NCBI GenBank assembly: GCA_020636215.1
Contig: JACJYG010000014.1
Location: 1 to 64,000 of the forward strand
Reading direction: 5' to 3'
From: Lewinellaceae bacterium
Lineage (GTDB): Bacteria > Bacteroidota > Bacteroidia > Chitinophagales > Saprospiraceae
Length of the DNA stretch: 64,000 bases
Shown here: positions 52,133 to 60,566 of the stretch, piece by piece
Layout of the letters: the number at the start of each line of letters is the position of its first letter
How positions within the stretch are numbered: the first letter of the stretch is position 1
Notes under the pieces: generated by a model
What the model saw: the letters and a program-made list of their open reading frames with translations, nothing else
What the model was told of the DNA's origin: nothing
Database searches by the model: none
Translations under genes and position numbers: made by a program

Positions 52133-53429
52133 GTTTTTTCTGTCTTGGGTAAAAGAAAAAAAATCATCTGTTGGATATGGTGAGTTCAAAACAGTTCTTT
52201 ATGACGGCGGCATCGAGTACCGCGACGGCCAACTGGAAGCCATCTACGCCCCCGATGGCCGGCTGGTGGCGGAATACCCGTCCGGCGGCAACCGAAGCGA
52301 AGGCGATATTAGCCGTTTTGTAGCGGAGTATTGGCATCAGGACCATTTAGGCAACACCCGGTTAGCTTTTGCTGACTTTAACGAAGACAGTTTCATTGAA
52401 ATAAAGGATAACCCGGGTACGCCGGAGCAGGAGTTGGAGATAACCCAAGCCGGAGCGCACCGCCGTCGCCAGAGGCTATGGCGGTCAAAGAGCGGAGGTC
52501 CCGTGCCGGAGGCCGGGAAAGCGCATTATTATCCGTTTGGCATGGGGCTCCTTGGGCCCTGGTATGCTACGGTAGCTCCGGAGAATAGGTACCTGTATAA
52601 TGGCAAGGAGCTGAATGGGGATTATGAGATCAACCTCATGGATTATGGGGCAAGGTGGTATGATGGGGCGATTGGGAGGTGGACGGCGGTGGATCCGCTG
52701 GCAGAGAAATATCCAGGGTTGTCGCCTTATAATTATGTTGGTAATAATCCATTAAATGCTATTGACATGAAGGGTGACAGCATTACTCCAATAATTACTC
52801 CTGGAGGAGGGAAAGATGGAAGAGATCTTCTAACGATCAATATCACCGGAAGACTAATAAATATGTCTGAGAATAACGTCAATATGGAAAGTGCATTAAG
52901 TAGGATTAAGTATGTTATGGAGTCTTCTTTTCAAGGAGAGAACATAAACGGATACGACATGAACTTGAATTTTGATTTTACAATAGCTGAATCAGGGGAG
53001 GATGTTTCCCCTTCTGATCATTTGATAATTCTCGCAGAACCAAAAAGTTGGAATAAAAAGATTCCCGGTGCTTCTGATTGGGATCCCAATTCACGTGTAG
53101 CAGGCTACGTAGCAATTGTGGATGCGGATTATTTTACTGGGCTTTATGACAGATACATAGGTCAAGAAGGACCTAGGACTTCTGCTCATGAAATGGGACA
53201 TCTTTTAGGACTTGGACATCGTAATCATGATACAAGTAATCTTATGGCACAAGGTCAATCATATAAAAGAGGTAATGATATTAACTCCACGCAACTATTG
53301 ACTATTCAAAAGTCTTTAATATCTCCAACCTTTCTTTCTGCGCGTCTGAATCATGGTAATAACAGGCAATATGGAATGGCTTTATATCCTTTTAGATTTG
53401 TAAAGGAGTTGTTCAAAGATGAAGATTGA
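52092..53429 (+). CDS. RHS C-terminal fragment with metzincin-like protease tip (module 2)
   Basis: RHS similarity begins about residue 30 of this frame (FKTVLYDGGIEYRDGQLEAI); the first part is read-through of the previous gene's 3' end, so the start is uncertain. Then EYWHQDHLGNTRLAFADFNE, an inserted GAHRRRQRLWRSKSGG block, HYYPFGMG and the core YLYNGKELNGDYEINLMDYG ... DPLAEKYPGLSPYNYVGNNP. The tip (about 220 residues) has HEMGHLLGLGH (HExxHxxGxxH) and a Met-turn-like SNLMAQG 9 residues later: a metzincin-type zinc protease. Such a tip would be delivered into a target cell or act at the surface. Confidence 0.85.
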   Translation: MNFCSIILSKFFRRFFLSWVKEKKSSVGYGEFKTVLYDGGIEYRDGQLEAIYAPDGRLVAEYPSGGNRSEGDISRFVAEYWHQDHLGNTRLAFADFNEDSFIEIKDNPGTPEQELEITQAGAHRRRQRLWRSKSGGPVPEAGKAHYYPFGMGLLGPWYATVAPENRYLYNGKELNGDYEINLMDYGARWYDGAIGRWTAVDPLAEKYPGLSPYNYVGNNPLNAIDMKGDSITPIITPGGGKDGRDLLTINITGRLINMSENNVNMESALSRIKYVMESSFQGENINGYDMNLNFDFTIAESGEDVSPSDHLIILAEPKSWNKKIPGASDWDPNSRVAGYVAIVDADYFTGLYDRYIGQEGPRTSAHEMGHLLGLGHRNHDTSNLMAQGQSYKRGNDINSTQLLTIQKSLISPTFLSARLNHGNNRQYGMALYPFRFVKELFKDED

Positions 53430-53567
53430 AAATACATGTAGTTTAAGACAAAACTCTTTTGAGCTTTACACTTACAGCATTCTAAAAAGCTGAGGTTATG
53501 GGTTTAAATGGCTACAGATAAAGCATATATCTGTATTTAAGCTGTTTGAAAAAATGAACTAAAGGAC

Positions 53568-53934
53568 ATGAAAAAAACACTAAAGTTAATTTTAGCAATC
53601 ATATTGCCTTTTTTGTTTTTGAGGTGTATTACTATTCTATAGAAGGGGTAACATTGTCTTTTTTATACAAGATGAAAGAGTATTTAGTGACAGTTCGGAA
53701 ACAGTAATTATTGAATATGAAGGTAAGCATGAAGAATTTGTATTAGATAGAGAACAATTAGTGATCGGCGGACATGCATATGATAACTTTTCTTTCGATG
53801 TGATGAAAGTTCATCGGGATAGCCTTAAGTCTAGTGTGTCTAAAACCTATCCCATTGTTCAATGGATTGTTATCAACGTATATAATGATAGTACTATTGT
53901 AACCTCAAATTTCACACCAATATTATTACAATAA
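53568..53934 (+). pseudogene. Frameshifted candidate immunity gene after module 2
   Basis: The start MKKTLKLILAIILPFLFL (signal-like) ends in a stop after a T-rich run. One frame over, the reading continues RGVLLFYRRGNIVFFIQDER through GKHEEFVLDREQLVIGGHAY to ...TSNFTPILLQ and a stop. A single-base change in the TTTTTTGTTTTT run would restore about 120 residues. It is the only candidate gene between the protease tip and the next RHS fragment. Nothing else was seen in 53430-53567. Confidence 0.5.
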
Positions 53935-53990
53935 TACCCCCGATGCCTATCGGGGACTACCCCATTTGGCATGAACCACCTTGGCCCCTG

Positions 53991-54026
53991 CTTCGTCCGC
54001 CGTAGCCCCTGAGGGCGAAGGCGGGG
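53991..54026. repeat. 36-bp GC-rich palindromic insertion in RHS sequence, copy 1
   Basis: Begins CTTCGTCCGCCGTAGCCCCT and ends GGCGAAGGCGGGG. It interrupts the RHS stretch that in module 2 reads GLLGPWYATVAPENRYLYN and brings stops and a frame change. Identical copies at 56372 and 61502. Confidence 0.7.
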
Positions 54027-54035
54027 TATGCGACG

Positions 54036-55004
54036 GTGGCTCCAGAAAACAAGTATCTGTACAATGGCAAGGAGCTCAACGAAGACTACGGCATCAACCT
54101 CATGGATTATGGGGCAAGGTGGTATGATGGGGCGGTGGGGAGGTTTACGGCGGTGGATCCGCTGGCGGAGCCTCAAGATTCATGGTCAACATATCATTAT
54201 GTTTACGATAATCCGCTGAAGTATGTTGACCCGTTCGGGCTGATGGGCCAAAATATAGGTGCGGATGGGTTGACTGACGATCAATGGATGGAAGCTTCAA
54301 GGCCAGGAGCCGGCTCCAGCATTGTGAAAAAGTATCGGAACCAAAACAGGCTGGGAGAAATTAATCAATCTCGTTTTCATAGCTGGTTCAATGATACCTT
54401 TGAATGGAACCCCTACGGTGGGGAAGAAGTAGGCCGAACTACCGCGGGAGGCAGCCTGGGGATATACTATTCTGGCAACTATGTGCGGAAGGGCATCGGA
54501 AGTTTTGCATTTCAAGGGATATTCGATGGAAATCCATCGGAACGCGATGGTCCAGGAAAAGGAGTATGGCGATTTTTTGGATACAATATATCTTTTCATG
54601 TTGAGGGAGGGATTACTTATGGCCATGCTGCAATATATGAGAATGTGCTAGGAGTCGGCGCCGGCTTTGATGCCCAGTTTGGGAACTATTTGTTGGGAGG
54701 GGCATATAATTCGGCAACAGGCCCTGACGGATATTTTTTGGAAACAGATAAATTGAATCTTAATTTGGGGGTTGGTGTTGGCCCTGTGGGAGTAGGTTTT
54801 GGCAATACTTTTGATACTAAAAGAGGGCTATTTGATAGCATGCCAAGTGGTGGAGTATCTTATGGGCCATGGAAAACAAGGCCCATAAATACAAGTTTGG
54901 GTGGTAGCGGCAATAAGCCTGGTAAGTTTTTGGGCTTCGAAGGGAGTTTTGGAATGGGAGTTGGCGCACGTTTCAAGTTGGGCTTTTTGGTAACAAAGCC
55001 TTGA
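54036..55004 (+). CDS. RHS core fragment with unrecognised EASRPGA/HSWF tip (module 3)
   Basis: 322 codons from a GTG. RHS core YLYNGKELNEDYGINLMDYG, RWYDGAVGRFTAVDPLAE, YHYVYDNPLKYVDPFGLMG. The tip starts with a block QWMEASRPGAGSS...NQNRLGEINQSRFHSWFNDTFEWNPYGGEEV, shared in order with module 5. The rest is glycine-rich beta (GITYGHAAIYENVLGVGAGF, LNLGVGVGPVGVGFGNTF), like a small barrel or channel. Truncated N-terminally by the palindromic insertion. Not recognised as a known toxin. Confidence 0.75.
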   Translation: MAPENKYLYNGKELNEDYGINLMDYGARWYDGAVGRFTAVDPLAEPQDSWSTYHYVYDNPLKYVDPFGLMGQNIGADGLTDDQWMEASRPGAGSSIVKKYRNQNRLGEINQSRFHSWFNDTFEWNPYGGEEVGRTTAGGSLGIYYSGNYVRKGIGSFAFQGIFDGNPSERDGPGKGVWRFFGYNISFHVEGGITYGHAAIYENVLGVGAGFDAQFGNYLLGGAYNSATGPDGYFLETDKLNLNLGVGVGPVGVGFGNTFDTKRGLFDSMPSGGVSYGPWKTRPINTSLGGSGNKPGKFLGFEGSFGMGVGARFKLGFLVTKP

Positions 55005-55024
55005 GTAATCAATTGCATTTTAAA

Positions 55025-55561
55025 ATGAACAAGGTTACAATTGTTGAACGATCGGAAAGCCGGCTGGTGCTGAATATAGCTTCTGTTAACAGATGGCTTG
55101 TGAGGATTATTTATATGGCATGGGCATTATTGTGGCTTTTTGCTGCAATTATAATTTTATTATTTGGAGAGGGAGGTGGCTTTTTATTTAGGGCCGGTGG
55201 CGCGTTATTTTTTGTTTTTTGTTTCTTTTCGACCGCTTGCCCTGTCTATTGGTTGTATAGAGGGTATGAAGTATTTGAAATAGACAAAACCAGGGATTTT
55301 TTCCAGTTCTACCGCCAGGGCTGTTTTAAGTTTCACAGAAAACAGGGCCCCATTGCTACCCTTTCGAACTTTGGTGTAAATATAAGAAGCACAGAAATAG
55401 TCCAGGAAGGCTCACCGGCGGAGACAGCTTTAGGATATGACAAAGGGAAATTGCAATTCTATGCCGGGCGTAAAAAAGTTGAATTTGGTACAGCCCTCAA
55501 TGACGAAGAGGCGCAGGAGGTTATTGCAGTTGTTAGTAGATTTTTGGAAGGAAATGGGTAG
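55025..55561 (+). CDS. Two-TM protein, candidate immunity for module 3
   Basis: 178 residues, start MNKVTIVERSESRLVLNIAS. Two TMs (about 33-52 and 58-80, WALLWLFAAIIILLF and ALFFVFCFFSTACPVYWLY) followed by a cytosolic beta-rich domain of about 90 residues (YEVFEIDKTRDFFQFYRQGC). ATG 20 bases after the module 3 stop. Membrane immunity proteins usually pair with membrane-active tips; that would fit the barrel-like tip, by inference only. Confidence 0.6.
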   Translation: MNKVTIVERSESRLVLNIASVNRWLVRIIYMAWALLWLFAAIIILLFGEGGGFLFRAGGALFFVFCFFSTACPVYWLYRGYEVFEIDKTRDFFQFYRQGCFKFHRKQGPIATLSNFGVNIRSTEIVQEGSPAETALGYDKGKLQFYAGRKKVEFGTALNDEEAQEVIAVVSRFLEGNG

Positions 55562-55664
55562 AGTAAGCACTCTATCTGATGAGAGTAGCCACTTCGGTTG
55601 AAAAGAGAAGTGCAAAGACTAATTGTACGGGCAAGAAAAATCAGGCACATTAAAAGTGTATCAT

Positions 55665-56129
55665 ATGAACGAAAACCAGGAAATATTAGATGGCCAACTC
55701 GATATCTCTTCAAAAAGGCGAAGGGCACTGCTGCCTGTCTGGATAAAAATCTTTACATGGATATTCATGATCACTGCGCTGATCATTCCGATAGGGGTGA
55801 TTTTTGGCCTGATCGGGATGCCATTTAACCTTGGGCTGTACGGCTTGGAAACCATGGCGCCTATTTCCTTAACAGGGGCCATCATTCTTGCCTTATTTGC
55901 TTTGAAAGGCGTGGTCGCTTATGGGCTTTGGACAGAGCGAAAATGGGCAGTGAATTTAGCCATTGTTGATGGAATACTAGGGTTGGTTATCTGTACTTTA
56001 ATGATGGTTGTTATGCCTTTCCTATTAGATAAGGGTGGTTTCCGTTTCAGTTTCAGGCTGGAACTTTTTGCGCTGATCCCATATGTGATCAAAATGTTTA
56101 GGGTTAGGCCGGAATGGATTCAGGGGTAA
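55665..56129 (+). CDS. Four-TM membrane protein
   Basis: 154 residues from the ATG of MNENQEILDGQLDISSKRRR. TMs at about 25-48, 58-80, 85-100 and 110-150. Family unknown. It lies between the candidate immunity gene of module 3 and the next RHS fragment and may be a second immunity gene left from a lost tip. Confidence 0.6.
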   Translation: MNENQEILDGQLDISSKRRRALLPVWIKIFTWIFMITALIIPIGVIFGLIGMPFNLGLYGLETMAPISLTGAIILALFALKGVVAYGLWTERKWAVNLAIVDGILGLVICTLMMVVMPFLLDKGGFRFSFRLELFALIPYVIKMFRVRPEWIQG

Positions 56130-56280
56130 GGAAATTTGGCTCAAATTTTTTCCTGAACTTTTTTGGCGCAACCGTCCGTGCCCTTTTTGTTTGTACAATT
56201 CGTTATCATACTGCAGGGGCTGTTTCGCCGCACACACACCAAACAACAGGCCGGCCCTGTTGCCGCCTCCGCCATGCGTA

Positions 56281-56416
56281 GATGACTATGGCGGTTAAAG
56301 AGCGGAGGTCCCGTGCCGGAGGCCGGGAAAGCGCATTATTATCCTTTTGGTATGGGGCATATGGGGCCCTGCTTCGTCCGCCGTAGCCCCTGAGGGCGAA
56401 GGCGGGGTATGCGACG
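56281..56416 (+). pseudogene. Short RHS remnant leading into module 4
   Basis: Reads ...GGPVPEAGKAHYYPFGMGHM in frame and then meets the 36-bp palindromic insertion (56372-56407), which brings stop codons. Downstream the RHS core resumes in module 4. 56130-56280 before it holds no gene. Confidence 0.6.
56372..56407. repeat. 36-bp GC-rich palindromic insertion in RHS sequence, copy 2
   Basis: Identical to the copies at 53991 and 61502, at the same position of the RHS coding sequence. Confidence 0.7.
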
Positions 56417-57289
56417 GTGGCTCCGGAAAACAAGTATCTGTATAATGGGAAGGAGTTGAATGAAGACTACGGCATCAATTTGATGGATTATGGGGCGCGG
56501 TGGTATGATGGGGCGCTGGGGAGGTGGACGGGGGTGGATCCGATGGCGGAAAAAACATTCTCCTGGAGTGGGTATAATTACGTTCTAGGAAATCCGATTC
56601 GGTTGGTTGACCCCTTCGGGCTGAGTGCGGAAGAAAAAGATGCAGGGTATTACAGGAGAAAGGCGGCATATGATGCGTGGCAGGCAGAAAGAGATGCGGA
56701 GCGGGGGTTCTATGGCGGCAATGGTGGCGAGAAGGGAAAAAAAGGAGACCCTCCAATCAAAAAAGGAGATGTTATTCCAAACACGGGTGGGCTAGTAGCT
56801 GGTAGTGATGAGGTGGTTGTTTCGGCAAAAAGAACTGAAAGCAAGGGAGGAGAATTACTCCATGCGGGAGATTTTTATTTCACCAAGGAAGAGTTGTTTG
56901 AGTGGGGTGTGGCGGATACTGATGTAAACAATTGGATTTTAAGCAATGCCCCAATAGCGCTACAAAAAGAGTACTTTAGGTACGCCCGAGACCACGATTT
57001 AGGTGAGGCTGCCGGACCGGTTGCATTCACCTTAGTTGCACCGCTTGCTTTGATCGGGGGGGCTGAAATAGGGGCAGGGGCATCTCTAACATCTGAAGCA
57101 ATAGGCCCCATTCGAAATTGGGTTAGAATTGGTGTAAGTAGGCACAAAGGAAACAGGTATTACGGTATGAGATGGGGGGCGGGAAGAGAGAAGTATTTGA
57201 AGGAGATAGGGAGTAAGAAACTTCGGGATTTAAACGTGCGATTGAGGAAGTGGAGAGGAGGTCATTGGGATTGGTGGAAATTAAAATAA
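56417..57289 (+). CDS. RHS core fragment with unrecognised basic tip (module 4)
   Basis: 290 codons from a GTG. RHS core YLYNGKELNEDYGINLMDYG, WTGVDPMAEKTFSWSGYNYV, VDPFGLS. The tip has a charged linker, a hydrophobic segment (AAGPVAFTLVAPLALIGGAE) and a basic C-terminus: YYGMRWGAGREKYLKEIGSK, KLRDLNVRLRKWRGGHWDWW, KLK. Small basic ends with GGHWDWW-like His/Trp clusters occur in RNase-type polymorphic toxins, but no family is assigned. Confidence 0.72.
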   Translation: MAPENKYLYNGKELNEDYGINLMDYGARWYDGALGRWTGVDPMAEKTFSWSGYNYVLGNPIRLVDPFGLSAEEKDAGYYRRKAAYDAWQAERDAERGFYGGNGGEKGKKGDPPIKKGDVIPNTGGLVAGSDEVVVSAKRTESKGGELLHAGDFYFTKEELFEWGVADTDVNNWILSNAPIALQKEYFRYARDHDLGEAAGPVAFTLVAPLALIGGAEIGAGASLTSEAIGPIRNWVRIGVSRHKGNRYYGMRWGAGREKYLKEIGSKKLRDLNVRLRKWRGGHWDWWKLK

Positions 57290-57290
57290 T

Positions 57291-57731
57291 ATGAAAGAAC
57301 AGATATTGCAAAGAATAACTGAATTATTTGGCAACCCAAATGAGGCTAATCCGTTTTCTGAGGGGGTTGAAGTCAAATACCAGAAACACAATATGTATGA
57401 ACTGTCTTTTGAGGTTACAGAAAGAGGATTACAGTTATTTTTAAATGGAACAGGTCCAATAATAGGTGATTGTACTTTGAGAGACCTGGAAGACCTTGAT
57501 CAATTACTAGAGGAGATCTGTGTAATTGTGTCAAATCCAATTAAGGAAGTTAAATATAAGGTAAGTAAGAATATTAGGAAAACCAGATTTGAATATAAGG
57601 CACTTCTGGGAGGTGAAATCGTTGATCTTTCCTATTCAGGAGGGCGCTTTCAGTGGAGGGATTTATTAAAGAAAAAGGAGGTTGAAAAGGTCATCTATGA
57701 TTCCTGGCTGAATGAATACGAGGGGAATTGA
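57291..57731 (+). CDS. Candidate immunity protein for module 4
   Basis: 146 residues, MKEQILQRITELFGNPNEAN onward; starts 1 base after the module 4 stop, so translationally coupled. Soluble, acidic in its centre (LRDLEDLDQLLEEICVIVSN), which suits binding a basic tip. No family recognised. Confidence 0.65.
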   Translation: MKEQILQRITELFGNPNEANPFSEGVEVKYQKHNMYELSFEVTERGLQLFLNGTGPIIGDCTLRDLEDLDQLLEEICVIVSNPIKEVKYKVSKNIRKTRFEYKALLGGEIVDLSYSGGRFQWRDLLKKKEVEKVIYDSWLNEYEGN

Positions 57732-57788
57732 AATAGGCATTGCTGCTGGTGGACGAGTATAGCGGCGGGACGATCATTACGGGCTTTC

Positions 57789-58481
57789 GTGACCTTTAAC
57801 AATGAACAGTGGATAGAGGCTTCCCGGCCGGGGGCTAGCTCAAACAAGGCTAAGGAATATCAAAATCAGAATAGGATGGGCTCTATCAATCAGGCGCGCT
57901 TTCATTCGTGGTTTGGGGATAATTTCGTGTGGAACCCATATGGGGGAGAGGAAACATATAGAGTGTCCGAAGGTGATACTCTTAAAGTTGGTTATACGAG
58001 TGGATACTCTCAAAGTAATTCTAATAGAGGAACTGCTATGATTCAAGGGGCTTCATTATTTGGCACTTCTTTTACATTGGGGGGGAGTTTCCAGGCGGGA
58101 AATGGATATTGGAGAGGAGCAAACGGTAAATACTACAATACTTCCTGGGGAGGCAATCAATTCACAGGAAGCAGAAATGCAGTTCGGTGGTCATCGAGAT
58201 TATTGAAAGGGGCTGGAACGGCCTTCGCAATACCTGCACTGGCAAATATTGGTGTCGATTGGATGAACAACAATATTTCAACGCGTTCCGCAATATCAGA
58301 AGGTTCTTCGTCAGCAATTGGGGCTTTTGGAGGTGTGCCCGGGATTGGTTGGACAATTGGCTGGGAATCAGGAAGGCTTTTAACGTCTTTGCCTTGGTAT
58401 AGAAAGAACATTAGGCCGTTTTTGCAAGATGCCTTTGGCATACCGAGAGATGAATTTTTTCTGAAGTCAACTCCCGATTGA
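57789..58481 (+). CDS. RHS tip fragment with EASRPGA/HSWF domain (module 5)
   Basis: 230 codons from a GTG; the short sequence before it (57732-57788) is RHS-like debris and the core is absent. The block QWIEASRPGASSNKAKEYQN, QNRMGSINQARFHSWFGDNF, VWNPYGGEE matches module 3 almost residue for residue. The tip then differs: serine/glycine-rich strands, a hydrophobic stretch (LLKGAGTAFAIPALANIGVD) and GAFGGVPGIGWTIGWESG. So one conserved domain is linked to two different tips. Confidence 0.72.
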   Translation: MTFNNEQWIEASRPGASSNKAKEYQNQNRMGSINQARFHSWFGDNFVWNPYGGEETYRVSEGDTLKVGYTSGYSQSNSNRGTAMIQGASLFGTSFTLGGSFQAGNGYWRGANGKYYNTSWGGNQFTGSRNAVRWSSRLLKGAGTAFAIPALANIGVDWMNNNISTRSAISEGSSSAIGAFGGVPGIGWTIGWESGRLLTSLPWYRKNIRPFLQDAFGIPRDEFFLKSTPD

Positions 58482-58498
58482 TTTTTAAACTGAAACCG

Positions 58499-58888
58499 AT
58501 GAAAATAGTCAGTAGAATATTTTTAAGATTCTATCAATTCTATAATGGCATAGAAGAGGACGAGGCCATGGTTTTTTACTTTGCATCCTTTGCCATAAGC
58601 TTATTGTTATTTTTTTATTTTCACCTTATTTGGGCATTTTTTTATAAAATAACTCGTAATAATGCCTTTGAATTCAACGGATTTAGTTCGGTTGTTGTCG
58701 CTTTTATCTTTGTGATAACTGGTGCGACAGTATTGTGGAGAAGAAAAAAAAGCATTGAAACTAAGATGCAAAAAATGACCAAACATCTAGTCATTGAAGA
58801 TGTTATCGTTGCTTTATTTGTTATTGGAGGTTTCTTTTGCATGTTCTACTCCATGGTTATATTCAAAATTGCCTCTGTCCAGTCCTGA
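58499..58888 (+). CDS. Three-TM protein, candidate immunity for module 5
   Basis: 129 residues from ATG MKIVSRIFLRFYQFYNGIEE. Hydrophobic helices at about 25-48, 58-75 and 98-122. Begins 17 bases after the module 5 stop. AT-rich. Membrane location parallels the immunity candidate of module 3, the other module with the shared domain. Confidence 0.6.
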   Translation: MKIVSRIFLRFYQFYNGIEEDEAMVFYFASFAISLLLFFYFHLIWAFFYKITRNNAFEFNGFSSVVVAFIFVITGATVLWRRKKSIETKMQKMTKHLVIEDVIVALFVIGGFFCMFYSMVIFKIASVQS

Positions 58889-58918
58889 GGAAACTGTATT
58901 TAACCCACAGGGCATAAT

Positions 58919-59185
58919 TGGAAAAAGGACGGCGAGTTTGGAGCAGTTCTTTACGACAACAGCATTGAATACCGCGACGGCCAACTGGAGGCCATCAACC
59001 TGCCCGACGGCCGGCTGGTGGCGGAGTACAGTGGCGGTCCTGGCATAACCCGCTACCGGGCAGAGTATTTCCACCAGGATCACCTTGGAAATGCAAGGCT
59101 CGGCTTCTCGGACTTTAACGAAGACAGTTTCATTGAAATAAACTGCCTCCCAACTCCACCACAGCCTCTCTCTGGTTTGTACTGA
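58919..59185 (+). pseudogene. RHS core-proximal fragment
   Basis: 89 codons: WKKDGEFGAVLYDNSIEYRD, GQLEAINLPDGRLVAEYSGG, RAEYFHQDHLGNARLGFSDF, NEDSFIEI, then non-RHS residues and a stop. No start codon and no tip. It precedes the ATPase/RloB module; on the other side of that module RHS sequence resumes at the RAEYFH position, so about 40 codons are represented twice. With the adjoining bases it fills the 370-base gap. Confidence 0.7.
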
Positions 59186-59258
59186 AGAGCCATATTTCTA
59201 CCCAAAAAACTTGCAAAGCGTAAAAAAAGACTTTAATTTGAGAAAAATTCTCAAATAT

Positions 59259-60566
59259 ATGCTAATAGAGTTTTCTGTCGGCAATTTTTTGTCGTTTAAA
59301 GAAACGGTTACTTTTAGCTTGGAAGCTGCCGCCATTTCTGAATTTCCGGAAAATACCTTCGAACAGGGGAGATATCGTTTATTGAAAAGTGCGGTCGTAT
59401 ATGGCGCTAATTCCAGTGGTAAGTCCAACCTGATGCGAGCTATTTCTGTCATGCGGCAAATTGTCAAGTCCTCCGCCAGCATGTCATCGACAGACGAGCT
59501 TGATGTTGTCCCTTTCCTGTTGAGTACAGAAACCCAGGATAGGCCCTGCTTTTTTGAGGTGCTATTTCTGATTGATGGTATCCGCTATCGGTATGGTTTT
59601 GAATTAACCCGGGCTGCAGTGGCAACGGAGTGGCTTTATTATTCAAAGGCCAAAGCGGAAAAGCCTCTGTTCATTCGGGATGGTGAGGCCATTGAGGTTC
59701 AGGGAAAATTTGAGGAGGGCCAAGGGCTTGAACCCAAAACGAGGGACAATGCCCTTTTTCTTGGCGTTGTAGACCAGTTTAATGGGCCAACGGCTAAAAA
59801 GGTGATGAATTGGTTTACTAAATTAGGGGCCGTCTCTGGTTTAAGCCATGAGAACTACCGAGGCATAACATTTAGCTTGCTAAATGATGAATCCTGCCAA
59901 CCGGCAATATTGGAATTCCTTGATAAACTGGACCTGGGCTTTGACGAAGTGCAGGCTTTTGAGGAGGATTTTGACCCTGCCAGGCTCCCCAAGAATACGC
60001 CTTCAGAATTAATCCACCGGCTGATGAGCGATTTGAAGGGCAGGAAAATGCTCCAATTCAAAACTATCCACGACATCTATGATGCTACTGGGAAGAAAGT
60101 TGGAAAGCGGGAGTTCGACCTTGATTCGCAGGAATCTTCAGGGACAAACAAGGTGTTCGACCTGCTGGGCCCCGTTTTCGATACTTTGATGTCGGGTAGG
60201 GTGCTGGTTATTGATGAATTGAATGCGAAGCTTCACCCCTTGCTCACTAGGGCGCTGGTGGCTCTTTTCAATTCAAAGGAGAATAACCCGAATAATGCCC
60301 AGCTGATCTTCTCCACACATGATACCAATTTATTGTATTACGGGAATTTCCGCCGCGACCAAATCTATTTTGTAGAAAAAAACCGCCAGGAAGCCACAGA
60401 TTTATATTCTCTTGTGGAGTACAAGGAAGATGGGGGGACGGTCCGAAAAGACCGCTCTTTTGAAAAGGATTATATCCTGGGAAAGTATGGTGCAATTCCT
60501 TATTTAGGTGATTTCTCTCAATTATTCCCTAAATGGCAAGAAAAGCAAAAGTCCCCAACCACGTAA
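59259..60566 (+). CDS. AAA-family ATPase of an AbiL/RloB-type defence module
   Basis: 435 residues from ATG MLIEFSVGNFLSFKETVTFS. COG1106/AbiLi-like: N-terminal strand pair, Walker A GANSSGKSN (49-57), ABC-type signature-like DSQESSGTNK, Walker B VLVIDELNAKLHP (about 314-326), switch His in IFSTHDTNLLYY. Such ATPases sense phage infection and release a nuclease partner in related systems (AbiL, PARIS). The 3' end overlaps the next gene by 34 bases in another frame. Lies between RHS fragments, a common setting for defence cargo. Confidence 0.88.
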   Translation: MLIEFSVGNFLSFKETVTFSLEAAAISEFPENTFEQGRYRLLKSAVVYGANSSGKSNLMRAISVMRQIVKSSASMSSTDELDVVPFLLSTETQDRPCFFEVLFLIDGIRYRYGFELTRAAVATEWLYYSKAKAEKPLFIRDGEAIEVQGKFEEGQGLEPKTRDNALFLGVVDQFNGPTAKKVMNWFTKLGAVSGLSHENYRGITFSLLNDESCQPAILEFLDKLDLGFDEVQAFEEDFDPARLPKNTPSELIHRLMSDLKGRKMLQFKTIHDIYDATGKKVGKREFDLDSQESSGTNKVFDLLGPVFDTLMSGRVLVIDELNAKLHPLLTRALVALFNSKENNPNNAQLIFSTHDTNLLYYGNFRRDQIYFVEKNRQEATDLYSLVEYKEDGGTVRKDRSFEKDYILGKYGAIPYLGDFSQLFPKWQEKQKSPTT

